64,000 bases of DNA from NCBI RefSeq assembly GCF_028737195.1, contig NZ_JAQZAJ010000004.1, positions 342,652 through 406,651 of the forward strand, given 5' to 3'. The DNA is from Pseudovibrio exalbescens (GTDB lineage Bacteria; Pseudomonadota; Alphaproteobacteria; Rhizobiales; Stappiaceae). Shown in pieces: positions 34,073 to 41,826 of this stretch (positions within the stretch are counted from its first letter, which is position 1; each line of letters opens with the position of its first letter). The notes below the pieces were generated by a model. That model made no database searches. It was not told the DNA's origin and was given only the letters and a program-made list of their open reading frames with translations. Made by a program: the position numbers and the translations under genes.

Positions 34073-35602
34073 CTACGTCAGCGTTTGCAGAAAAGCGTCG
34101 GCGCTGTCGATGTATTCTTTTCGCTTGGCGTCAGACATTCTGTTCCATGTGCTGTAGATTTGCGCGATGCGTGGGTTTTTGGCCAACTGCTTTTCGTTGC
34201 GAGAGAGGAAGTGCCAGTACAGAGCATTCATTGGGCATGCGTCTTGGCCGGTTTTCTTCTTCACATTGTAGGTGCAGCTGTCGCAGTAGTTGGACATTTT
34301 TGCCACGTAGTTTCCGCTCGCCGCATAGGGTTTTGATGCAAAAATGCCCCCATCCGCAAACTGGCTCATGCCCAAGGTATTGGGAAGCTCAACCCACTCA
34401 TAGGCGTCTGCGTAAACTGCCAAATACCATTCGTGGATTTGTTTCGGTGCAACGCCCACAAGCATTGCGAAGTTTCCCGGGAGCATCAGGCGTTGAATGT
34501 GATGGGCGTAGGCGTGTTGAAGTGTTTGGCCAATGGCTTCCTTGAGACACAGCATTTGCGTGTCGGCGGTCCAATAGAAGGCCGGTAGGTCGCGATGCGC
34601 ATTCAGGGCATTGAGTTCGATATACTCTGGCATTTTGAGCCAATAAATGCCTCTGATAAACTCCCGCCACCCAATGATTTGCCGAATGAAGCCTTCAACA
34701 GCATTCAAAGGGGCTCGGCCTTTCTTGTAGGCTTCCTCGGCTCTCCTGCAAAGCTCGAGCGGGTCTAGGAGACCACAATTGATATAGGGCGACAGGACTG
34801 AGTGATAGAGGAAGGGTTGTCCTACCAACATTGCATCCTGGTAATCGCCATAGAATGGGAGTGCCTGCTCAAAGAAGTAATCCGCCGCTTGTTCTGCTTG
34901 CTCTCTTGTCGTGCCCAGCCAAAACGGGAAGAGTTCGCCAACGTGATCGGCAAACTCTTTTTCACACAATGTAAGCACTTCTTTTGTGATGCTGTCTGGC
35001 TCGAACTGGGGCGGGTTTGGCATGAACAGGTCGTCGGCCGCGGGTTTGCGGTTCTCCTGATCATAGTTCCATTGGCCTCCCTCGGGTTGATCACCGTTCA
35101 TAAGCAACCCTGTCTTGCGGCGCATGTCGCGATAGAAGTACTCCATACGCAGTTGCTTGCGGCCCTTGGACCATTGCCCGAACTCAGCGTGGCTGCATAG
35201 AAACCGGTCATCGGGCAGCATTTCCAAAGGGCAGGCGAGATCAGGTTTAAGAGCTTCAAACTCTTGCTTGAGGCGCCATTCACCAGGTTCTGTCATGAAA
35301 ACGCGATCCACGTTCCAACGTTTTGCAGCGCGCACGATTTCTGAACACAGGGTGCCTGAGTTGCCCGAAGCACCGTATTTTACGTAGTCCACTCGCCAGC
35401 CATCTGCTTCCAGCGCCTGCGCGTGGTGGCGCATCGCGCTGAACAGGAATGCAATCTTTTTCTTGTGATGCTTTACGTAGGAAGCTTCAGCGGCCACCTC
35501 CGCCATCAGGACAACGGTGTCAGCACGTTCCACGTCCCTCAGGCTGGACAGAGACATCGAGAGCTGATCGCCCAGAACAACAACAAGATTGGTGGAAGCC
35601 AT
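34073..35602 (-). CDS. FeS-type bacterial photolyase/cryptochrome (CryB/PhrB family)
   Basis: A 509-residue flavoprotein with four cysteines that bind a 4Fe-4S cluster: C352, C440, C443 and C456. They align with C350, C438, C441 and C454 of Agrobacterium PhrB at a fixed offset of 2. Other blocks are VVVLGDQLSM at the start and HAYAHHIQRLMLPGNFAMLV around the active histidine. Family members repair (6-4) photoproducts (PhrB) or act as photoreceptors (CryB of R. sphaeroides), so either function is possible. The start at 35602 has AAAGGCG upstream; a longer frame to 35761 has no support. It does not carry a clear RpoE-type promoter, unlike its neighbours. Confidence 0.9.
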   Translation of the reverse strand: MASTNLVVVLGDQLSMSLSSLRDVERADTVVLMAEVAAEASYVKHHKKKIAFLFSAMRHHAQALEADGWRVDYVKYGASGNSGTLCSEIVRAAKRWNVDRVFMTEPGEWRLKQEFEALKPDLACPLEMLPDDRFLCSHAEFGQWSKGRKQLRMEYFYRDMRRKTGLLMNGDQPEGGQWNYDQENRKPAADDLFMPNPPQFEPDSITKEVLTLCEKEFADHVGELFPFWLGTTREQAEQAADYFFEQALPFYGDYQDAMLVGQPFLYHSVLSPYINCGLLDPLELCRRAEEAYKKGRAPLNAVEGFIRQIIGWREFIRGIYWLKMPEYIELNALNAHRDLPAFYWTADTQMLCLKEAIGQTLQHAYAHHIQRLMLPGNFAMLVGVAPKQIHEWYLAVYADAYEWVELPNTLGMSQFADGGIFASKPYAASGNYVAKMSNYCDSCTYNVKKKTGQDACPMNALYWHFLSRNEKQLAKNPRIAQIYSTWNRMSDAKRKEYIDSADAFLQTLT

Positions 35603-35719
35603 GCACATCGCCTTTGATTGAGTACGTTGACCCCAAGGATAGGGCGGGATTGAAATTTGTCTCCCGCGCAATACCAATGGGCAAGGATAGGCCGATCCTA
35701 GAGAAGGCAACGGCGGAGC

Positions 35720-35749
35720 TGATCTCTCGTTTGCTGGCAGGCGTAACAT
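35720..35749 (+). promoter_or_regulatory. RpoE-type promoter before the SDR gene at 35782
   Basis: TGATCT, 18 bp, TAACAT end 32 bp before the ATG. The -35 matches the photolyase site exactly and the TGATC core matches all five. Confidence 0.6.
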
Positions 35750-35781
35750 ATTGGTCAACAAACAAGAAGTAAGGAAACGGC

Positions 35782-36495
35782 ATGGAACGGATCGTCATCG
35801 TCGGTGCTTCAGGTGGGATTGGTCGGAGCTTGGTGGAGGAGAGTGTTCGGCGTTACCCATCCGCGCAAGTGATCGCGTTATCTCGCCAGCCCTGCGGCAT
35901 TGATCAGCCAAACGTCGTCCCTGGGCAATTGGATATCACAGAGGAGGCATCCATTATCTCGGCTGCCAAATCAATTCCGGATGGTGGCGTTGATCGGGTC
36001 ATCGTCGCCACGGGGATGCTCCATGATGATCATTCCATGCCTGAGAAAAGTTGGCGTGATCTGACAGCTGAGAACATGGCGAAGATCTACGCGGTGAACT
36101 CGATTGGCCCCGCATTGGTTCTCAAGCACTTTCTACCTTTGCTGCACCGGCGGCAAAGGGCACAGTTTGCCGCAATCTCGGCACGTGTTGGCAGCATATC
36201 CGATAATCACCTCGGCGGTTGGTACTCTTATAGGGCTTCAAAAGCTGCTTTGAACATGATCTTGAAATCTGCAAGCATCGAATACGCGCGGAAGAACTCA
36301 GAGGGCATGGTCGTCGGCTTGCATCCTGGAACCGTGGATACAGGACTTTCGAAGCCATTTCAGGGAAACGTACCCGAAGACAAACTGTTTTCTGCCAATC
36401 ACTCCGCGCAATGCCTGTTGGCCGTGCTTGATCAGTTGACAGCTGCAGACACAGGCAAGTGTTTTGCTTGGGATGGAAAGGAGATACCGGCCTGA
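35782..36495 (+). CDS. SDR-family oxidoreductase, CsgA-like
   Basis: A 237-residue SDR. The nucleotide motif GASGGIG is at residues 8-14, followed by LDITEEASI, VATGMLHDDH, a serine-rich VGSISDNHLGGWYSYRASKA and the catalytic Y-x3-K (YSYRASK). The LHPGTVDTGLSKPF block is typical of the C-signal-like group of proteobacterial SDRs. Its substrate is unknown. It is separate from the other SDR in this region (24970) and diverges from the CryB-type gene. An RpoE-like promoter lies in front, so it is probably part of the same stress response. Confidence 0.87.
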   Translation: MERIVIVGASGGIGRSLVEESVRRYPSAQVIALSRQPCGIDQPNVVPGQLDITEEASIISAAKSIPDGGVDRVIVATGMLHDDHSMPEKSWRDLTAENMAKIYAVNSIGPALVLKHFLPLLHRRQRAQFAAISARVGSISDNHLGGWYSYRASKAALNMILKSASIEYARKNSEGMVVGLHPGTVDTGLSKPFQGNVPEDKLFSANHSAQCLLAVLDQLTAADTGKCFAWDGKEIPA

Positions 36496-36595
36496 GTGCT
36501 GCCCAGATATATCGCGATTTGCGCAGCTGCCCTTATGGAAAACTACCGCGAAACCATTTAGAAAATTCTGATTGGGTCAACGCGGATTACGCCAC

Positions 36596-37417
36596 ATGTT
36601 CTCGCCTCACGCAGCAGCGCGCCATATCAGAGTTTTCTTCATAGATCTTGATGGGACGCTGGTTAACTCCGAAGGGGCGATATCCTTGCGAAGTAGAGAG
36701 GCCCTCAAGACCGCTCAAAGCTTGGGTTATTCGGTTGTGCTGGCGACAGGTCGGCCAGCAAATGTTGTAGAGGCGCTCTGCGAGGAGCTGGAGTTGGTTG
36801 GGCCGTATATTGCCCTTAATGGCGGTGTGCGGGGGGACACAGTGACCGGGGAAATCACTCTTTCCGGGCGTTTTGAGGAACAAGCTGCTCTTGCGCTCTG
36901 CGACTATCTCGGTCGTCATGACGTGCTTATGACCATTCATGATGCAAAAGGGTGGTGCGCGGCTGAGGACAACGAGCGCACCCGAAAGCGCGTAGAGTTC
37001 TTAAATCAGGAGCCTCGTCAGATCGGCTATGAGCCTAAGCAACTGGATGAGGCCATCAAGGTTATGGCCATTGGCGGTGATGAGGCTCTCAATGCTGTGG
37101 CTTCAGGGCTTCCCTCTGAAATAGCAGAGCATATTGACTGCTTCCGAACGACTGACACCTATCTGGAGTTTGTTCCCAAGGGCTTGAACAAGGCTCGGGC
37201 GGCTGAGGCCTTGCTCTACTCCATGCGCCTAAATTGGTCGCACGCAGCCGCGTTCGGGGACAGTGGAAATGACCGCACCCTTCTGGAAAGCGTGAACTAC
37301 TCGTTTGCTATGGCAAATGCTCGCGAAGACATCGCAAAAGTTGCGCTGTATCAGGCACCTTCAAATGACGAAGATGGGGTTGCAGCCATCATCGAGCAGC
37401 TGATTGAAACTCTATAG
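36596..37417 (+). CDS. HAD-superfamily phosphatase, Cof type
   Basis: A 273-residue phosphohydrolase of the Cof/YidA type. The catalytic loop FIDLDGTLV (D17 and D19) opens the protein; LATGRPANVVEAL supplies the second motif, and GDSGNDRTLLESV near the C-terminus supplies the metal-binding acids, with the large type II cap between. Relatives hydrolyse sugar phosphates or cofactor phosphates such as FMN or pyridoxal phosphate; the substrate here is unknown. The start is not certain: ATG at 36596 is used, while a TTG at 36572 gives 8 more residues. Neither has a strong ribosome site. Confidence 0.85.
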   Translation: MFSPHAAARHIRVFFIDLDGTLVNSEGAISLRSREALKTAQSLGYSVVLATGRPANVVEALCEELELVGPYIALNGGVRGDTVTGEITLSGRFEEQAALALCDYLGRHDVLMTIHDAKGWCAAEDNERTRKRVEFLNQEPRQIGYEPKQLDEAIKVMAIGGDEALNAVASGLPSEIAEHIDCFRTTDTYLEFVPKGLNKARAAEALLYSMRLNWSHAAAFGDSGNDRTLLESVNYSFAMANAREDIAKVALYQAPSNDEDGVAAIIEQLIETL

Positions 37418-37421
37418 CGCC

Positions 37422-38408
37422 TTAAGCTTGGCGTTCCTGAGCAGCTGGCCCTATCTTGTGGAGCGGCGAATAGTGCCAAAGATAGCGCGCTGTCACGTAG
37501 ATGATCACCAGCGTGGCAATATAAAGCTCGATGGTTGCAATCCATCGTACCTGCTCCACGTACTCGAGGTTTAGGCTCTGAGATTGCATGTAGTTTGCTA
37601 CCTTGAACATCGCAGTTGCCCCGATAACGAGCGGGAAGGTGTAGGCAGCATAGGCCGGGGAGAAGGATAGCCGCAGCAAGCGCCCTGAGGCCATGTAGAT
37701 GAGCATGGTCATCAACACGGCGATGCCTCCGAGCAGACCAACAATCACTGGTGAAGGGTCCGGGTTCATGGTGAGGTACCCAGCCAGGCACAGGCTGGCT
37801 GGTGCCGCCAGGATTGCCAGTGTTGGCTTCGCCGCGTCTGGTACTTTGCAGTGAAAGATCAGCCTGTGCATCATGATCGGCAACATGACCGCATAGCTGG
37901 CCATTCCAAATACAAGTAAGGCATTGGCAATTGGGCGTAGCGCCTCAACTTCAGGAAACGCCACATTGGCCACGACAATTCCAACGGGAGGCACAAACCA
38001 ACTGGGGACCATGTGAAGGAAATGGAACTGTTTTGCTCGGTGAAAGATGAAACCTGCAAGAAAACAAAGGTGAAGCACAACAGCGAATAGCCAAATCCCT
38101 GAGCCCAGCATGACTGAGTAATCTCCAACCGACTTTGAGAGTATCATGCTGGTCATGGCAAAGGTGGGCACAACACTGCCAACCACTGGGTGCTTCAGGT
38201 CATCAAGCAGAGATCTTGGGACAATCAAGAACTTCAGAGCTAGTGCCAAGAGCATGGCGCCGCCGATGGCTGCACTCAAGTGCTGAAGCTGCCCTTGGAA
38301 AGCGCCCATATTCTCCCAAGACCATCCAAGGCTTGCGATACCGAGGGCAAGGCCGGCCATTGGGGTTGGAATAGCCGTCAGTTTAGTTTTGAGGGCGGAT
38401 TTGCTCAT
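37422..38408 (-). CDS. TDT/SLAC1-family channel or exporter
   Basis: A 328-residue membrane protein with about ten hydrophobic segments, arranged in the five-hairpin pattern of the TDT (TehA/SLAC1/Ssu1) family. The start motif TPMAGLALGIASLGWSWE matches the family's first helix. Members transport tellurite, malate, sulfite or anions; the ion here is unknown. It is divergent from a YeiE-type LysR gene, and such regulators often respond to sulfite or sulfur compounds, so export of a sulfur oxyanion is a reasonable guess. The start at 38408 is chosen over 38441 from family resemblance; neither has a good ribosome site. Confidence 0.82.
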   Translation of the reverse strand: MSKSALKTKLTAIPTPMAGLALGIASLGWSWENMGAFQGQLQHLSAAIGGAMLLALALKFLIVPRSLLDDLKHPVVGSVVPTFAMTSMILSKSVGDYSVMLGSGIWLFAVVLHLCFLAGFIFHRAKQFHFLHMVPSWFVPPVGIVVANVAFPEVEALRPIANALLVFGMASYAVMLPIMMHRLIFHCKVPDAAKPTLAILAAPASLCLAGYLTMNPDPSPVIVGLLGGIAVLMTMLIYMASGRLLRLSFSPAYAAYTFPLVIGATAMFKVANYMQSQSLNLEYVEQVRWIATIELYIATLVIIYVTARYLWHYSPLHKIGPAAQERQA

Positions 38409-38486
38409 GGTCGCTCGGCTCTGAAGGGGCGGTCCAATCATTTGGACATTGGGTTTATGAATATCCCTTCCTGTCTGTTTTGAATA

Positions 38487-38500
38487 TTTGAAACTTCAAA
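38487..38500. promoter_or_regulatory. Palindrome in the LysR/TDT divergent gap
   Basis: TTTGAA-ac-TTCAAA is a perfect dyad of 6-base arms, placed between the two divergent starts. It overlaps a T-N11-A-type LysR binding pattern and is the best candidate operator for the adjacent regulator. Confidence 0.5.
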
Positions 38501-38542
38501 AACACCTGTTCGAAAAATTGAAACATGTTAAAGTCTGTTCCC

Positions 38543-39448
38543 ATGACGGTGACCTTGAAGCAAATAAAAGTCTTTCTTGCCGTGGCGCAGGAGCAATCTG
38601 TTACCTCTGCGGCGGAACGGCTTCATCTCTCTAAGCCCGCGGTAAGTACGGCGCTTTCGGAGATGGAGCGCCTCCTCGACAAGAGGTTGTTCGATCGGTT
38701 GAACAACAGACTTCACCTAAATGCGCAAGGCCGTCGGTTGTTGCCACTCGCCTCTGAGCTTCTCGTTCGTTCCGAGGAGATTGAAGGGCTTTTGAGTGAT
38801 GTGGATCCGTTGGCTGGCGCGCTGAGCATTGGTGGCAGTCACACGATCGGCAATCACGTGCTACCGTATTTGCTCGGCCATTTCAGAGCCGAAACCGGAC
38901 ACAAAAAGCAGACCTTGGAGATTGCCAATACCTCTCAGATCGTGACCATGTTGCTGGGGTTCGAGCTGGATTTGGCTTTTGTTGAGGGGCGCGTTGATGA
39001 GCCGGATCTCGTTCTTGAACCTTGGCATGAAGATGAGATGGTGGTGCTGTGTGCTCCGGATAATCCCCTCAATTCAAAGCGCATCAAAGACTTCGGCGAA
39101 CTTAACGCCTCAGATTGGTTGCTCCGAGAACCCGGCTCTGGAACTCGAGAGTTCTTCCTGCAAAATCTTGCGCCGAAAATGCCCAAGTGGCACTGCTCGT
39201 TTGAGTTGAATAGCCATGAGGCAATTATCAATGCGGTCACCGCAAATCTTGGATATGCGTGCCTGTCCAAGCTATCAACGTCTCATGCGCTGGAAGAGGG
39301 GCGTGTTTGCCAAATCCATGTGCCGGGAGAAATGCATCGGCAGTATTGGCTGCTGTATCATCAACAGAAATACATGGGCTCGCTTCAGAGTTTGTTTCTC
39401 GACTTTTCCCGAAATTGGTCCTTTGAGATCCAGGGGTTGCTTCGCTGA
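38543..39448 (+). CDS. LysR-family regulator, YeiE-like
   Basis: A 301-residue regulator. The HTH domain covers residues 1-60 (TLKQIKVFLAVAQEQSVTSA, LHLSKPAVSTALSEMERLL), followed by a co-inducer-binding domain with GALSIGGSHTIGNHVLPYLL and the typical LREPGSGTREFF block. The last block is shared with CysB/YeiE-like branches. It diverges from the TDT transporter gene across 134 bp, so it probably controls that gene in response to the transported anion. A start 18 bp upstream (38525) is also possible. It is unrelated to the partial LysR gene at the left edge. Confidence 0.86.
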   Translation: MTVTLKQIKVFLAVAQEQSVTSAAERLHLSKPAVSTALSEMERLLDKRLFDRLNNRLHLNAQGRRLLPLASELLVRSEEIEGLLSDVDPLAGALSIGGSHTIGNHVLPYLLGHFRAETGHKKQTLEIANTSQIVTMLLGFELDLAFVEGRVDEPDLVLEPWHEDEMVVLCAPDNPLNSKRIKDFGELNASDWLLREPGSGTREFFLQNLAPKMPKWHCSFELNSHEAIINAVTANLGYACLSKLSTSHALEEGRVCQIHVPGEMHRQYWLLYHQQKYMGSLQSLFLDFSRNWSFEIQGLLR

Positions 39449-39541
39449 TGCCGGACTCCGGTGCTTTTGAGCTGGGAAAACCTGCGGATTTTCTGAAGCA
39501 CAAGGGCATCCTACTCTCCTTCCCAAATCAGGGGACGGATC

Positions 39542-40639
39542 ATGGCGAAAGTAGCGGTAATTGGATCGGGTGTCTGGGCTTACCGCCACGAAATTTCTCA
39601 GATCACGGGCTTGGATCCAGTCTATCTTCGCAGAACGCAGAAACCCCCCGCGGGTGTGGTCGCCGTAGCGGGATGGGGCAACAAGCCTGCCGTCAACGAT
39701 CCGCGCCTTTATGCCAAGAATAATGGTCTTAGGTATCTGGCAATCGAAGACGGCTTTCTTCGTTCCATCTACCCTGGGCCCACATCGCCATCGGCTTCCC
39801 TGTTCTATGACGATTTGGGCATTTACTACGACACACAGCAGGCAACGCGTCTCGACAAGCTTATAGCGAGCAGGGTAGATGCTCACGGCGATACACTTGG
39901 TGCTCAAGTTATTGAAACCCTGAAGTCTTTGGGGCTCTCAAAGTACAACAGTTTTGAAAGGGACCTCCATCCGGCGTCTATCTTGTCGTTTAATACTGAG
40001 AACGCTGTTTTGTGTGTTGATCAAACCTTTGGCGATATGTCCATTTCGGGTGCTCAAGCGAGTGAGGGCCGCTTTGCGGAAATGCTGGCATATGTGCTGG
40101 AGGCCTACCCCAGTCGCCCCGTCATCGTCAAAACGCATCCAGATGTAATGTCGGGCCGAAAGAAGGGCTGTATTCCCGATAAGCTGTTGCGAGACACGCG
40201 TGTGCAGCTGTTGCAGGAAAGCGTAAACCCATGGCTGCTCTTTGATGTCGCCACTGAAGTACACTGCGTTTCCAGCCAATTGGGTTTTGAGGCGTTGATG
40301 GCTGGAGCGTCAGTTCACTGTTGGGGCGCACCATTTTACGCAGGGCGCGGACTTACTCACGATCACATCTCCATGCCAGAGCGGCTAGCATGCTCTTTAA
40401 CTGACATGGTGGCTGCGGTTTATTGGGACTACGCATTCTATTTTGATGCATGGAGCCGCACCAAAATCGATTTCTTCCGGGCCGCCGACCAAATGAACTA
40501 CCTGAGACAACACATGCCGCGTCAAGTTCCAAGGTTTCAGCAGATCATGCCAAGGGAACTCAATTTTTTTCTGCACAAACTTCTGGTGCTTCCCAACAAG
40601 CCGCTGGTGACGCGCTCCGTTAGAAGTGCCGAGCGATGA
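39542..40639 (+). CDS. Capsule-polysaccharide biosynthesis protein (KpsC-like), single domain
   Basis: A 365-residue protein related to the capsule synthesis family (PF05159; KpsC, LipA). Signature blocks are the EDGFLRSIYPG stretch (residues 70-80) and the C-terminal WGAPFYAGRGLTHD. E. coli KpsC has two such catalytic modules (about 675 residues) and adds beta-Kdo to lipid; here only one is present. No other capsule gene is near, so it is an orphan that may modify a surface glycan or act elsewhere. GGGGACGGATC precedes the start. Its 3' end overlaps the convergent XRE gene by 20 bp. Confidence 0.78.
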   Translation: MAKVAVIGSGVWAYRHEISQITGLDPVYLRRTQKPPAGVVAVAGWGNKPAVNDPRLYAKNNGLRYLAIEDGFLRSIYPGPTSPSASLFYDDLGIYYDTQQATRLDKLIASRVDAHGDTLGAQVIETLKSLGLSKYNSFERDLHPASILSFNTENAVLCVDQTFGDMSISGAQASEGRFAEMLAYVLEAYPSRPVIVKTHPDVMSGRKKGCIPDKLLRDTRVQLLQESVNPWLLFDVATEVHCVSSQLGFEALMAGASVHCWGAPFYAGRGLTHDHISMPERLACSLTDMVAAVYWDYAFYFDAWSRTKIDFFRAADQMNYLRQHMPRQVPRFQQIMPRELNFFLHKLLVLPNKPLVTRSVRSAER

Positions 40640-41480
40640 GGTCGTTCAGGAAATCGGGAATGGCGCGCGCGTCGATTTCGGACTCTCGCACCAACGTGTC
40701 GAAGTGATGAGAGAGTGTGCGTACGCGTTCGCTCTCGCGGAAAATCAGATAGCTCTGACCAATGTAAACCACTGCCAGCAGCGGACCAAAAACGGTTATA
40801 GGGGCGCTGTAGATGTGCTTGGCGTCGAACAGAAATACACGGAGTGCGGGAAACAGCTCATCGTAGACATCCAAAATCGTTTCCAGTTGCTTGCGGCGAA
40901 TGTCAGCGGGGAGCCCCTGATAGTAGCCTTGGCCCGCCGCGAAGTTTTCAATCTCGTGGAGTGGGACTGCAATCTCGTAGTCGGATCCTCGACCTTTCAA
41001 AAGGTCAAGCCGTTCTTCATAGGCGGCAATGACCTCCTTTGGAGATCCCTTGAAATGGGTGGCGTATTCCCAGCGCAGGACGCCGCGGGTCTTTAGCATA
41101 TCCGGAAGGGTGGCGGGCACATGTCGGATCTTGTAGCCCGTCGCCTCTTGGTGCCAGTTGAAGATCTCCTCGTCAGCGGCGGCTCTGGCGGCTCTCGTCA
41201 TGGAAAACGAGGTGCGGAGCAAATCGCCTGCCTGTTCGGGCTTGTCAGTGAGACCTAAGAGCCAATCGGCGCTAACGTTGAGTGCTGCAGCACATTCCCC
41301 AACCACATGAGCGTTTGGAAGGCGCGCGTCCTCACTGTTGACTACCTGTGAAATTGTGGAGCGCTCCACGCCAATTTGCCGTGCCAGGGCACTCTGACTC
41401 ATTTTTGCAGCTTCTAATGCTTGCAGCAGGCGCACACGAAAGCGAGCAGCTCTCTCACGTTTGTCTATTTTAGTAGTCAT
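40620..41480 (-). CDS. XRE-family regulator with an unusual C-terminal domain
   Basis: A 286-residue protein. Residues 14-75 are a Cro/CI-type HTH (AAKMSQSALARQIGVERSTI, NVSADWLLGLT). The C-terminal 200 residues contain RGVLRWEYATHF, PAIDD-like helices and VVYIGQSYLIFRESERVRTL, with no peptidase, cupin or zinc motif I can recognise. The second part therefore may be a ligand-sensing domain without a known name. It converges with the KpsC-like gene and diverges from the DUF2061 gene across 109 bp. Targets are unknown. Confidence 0.78.
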   Translation of the reverse strand: MTTKIDKRERAARFRVRLLQALEAAKMSQSALARQIGVERSTISQVVNSEDARLPNAHVVGECAAALNVSADWLLGLTDKPEQAGDLLRTSFSMTRAARAAADEEIFNWHQEATGYKIRHVPATLPDMLKTRGVLRWEYATHFKGSPKEVIAAYEERLDLLKGRGSDYEIAVPLHEIENFAAGQGYYQGLPADIRRKQLETILDVYDELFPALRVFLFDAKHIYSAPITVFGPLLAVVYIGQSYLIFRESERVRTLSHHFDTLVRESEIDARAIPDFLNDLIARHF

Positions 41481-41589
41481 AGTTTATTTTATTGCTCATA
41501 TGATAATAATTGTAAATAATATAATGCCTTCCTGAACATCGTGTTTCAGGTGTAAAGACTGCGTAAGCCTATGGAATCATGGAGTAAAA

Positions 41590-41802
41590 ATGGACACGCA
41601 GTTTAGAACGATTGTTAAAGCCTGTTTTTGGCAAATCACGGGTCTGGTCGTCATGATGATTGTTGGGTTCTTGTTTACGGGCTCTTACTGGACTGGGGGC
41701 CTGATGGCTCTGGTGAACGCCGGGTTGGGCTTTATGATTTACTTCATTTATGAGCGCATCTGGGCCAAGATCGATTGGGGGCGCGTAGAACATCAGGGGT
41801 AA
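41590..41802 (+). CDS. Small DUF2061 membrane protein
   Basis: A 70-residue protein with two hydrophobic segments (CFWQITGLVVMMIVGFLF and GLMALVNAGLGFMIYFIYER). The length, the VKACFWQITG start and the WAKIDWGR end fit DUF2061, a two-helix membrane family of unknown role. GGAG lies a few bases before the ATG. It stands alone between the divergent XRE gene and the convergent glutaminase gene. Confidence 0.85.
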   Translation: MDTQFRTIVKACFWQITGLVVMMIVGFLFTGSYWTGGLMALVNAGLGFMIYFIYERIWAKIDWGRVEHQG

Positions 41803-41821
41803 GGCAGCAGTACGAGCTGCC
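41803..41821. terminator. Weak hairpin between DUF2061 and glsA ends
   Basis: GGCAGC-agtacga-GCTGCC forms a 6-bp stem immediately after the DUF2061 stop. No T-run follows, so termination is uncertain; it lies between convergent gene ends, where a terminator is expected. Confidence 0.4.
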
Positions 41822-41826
41822 TATAC

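Noticed and set aside
34073..35602. Search for an RpoE-type promoter in front of the CryB/PhrB-like gene
   Set aside because: No TGATC element on the minus strand at the distance seen for the other five units; regulation of this gene is left open.
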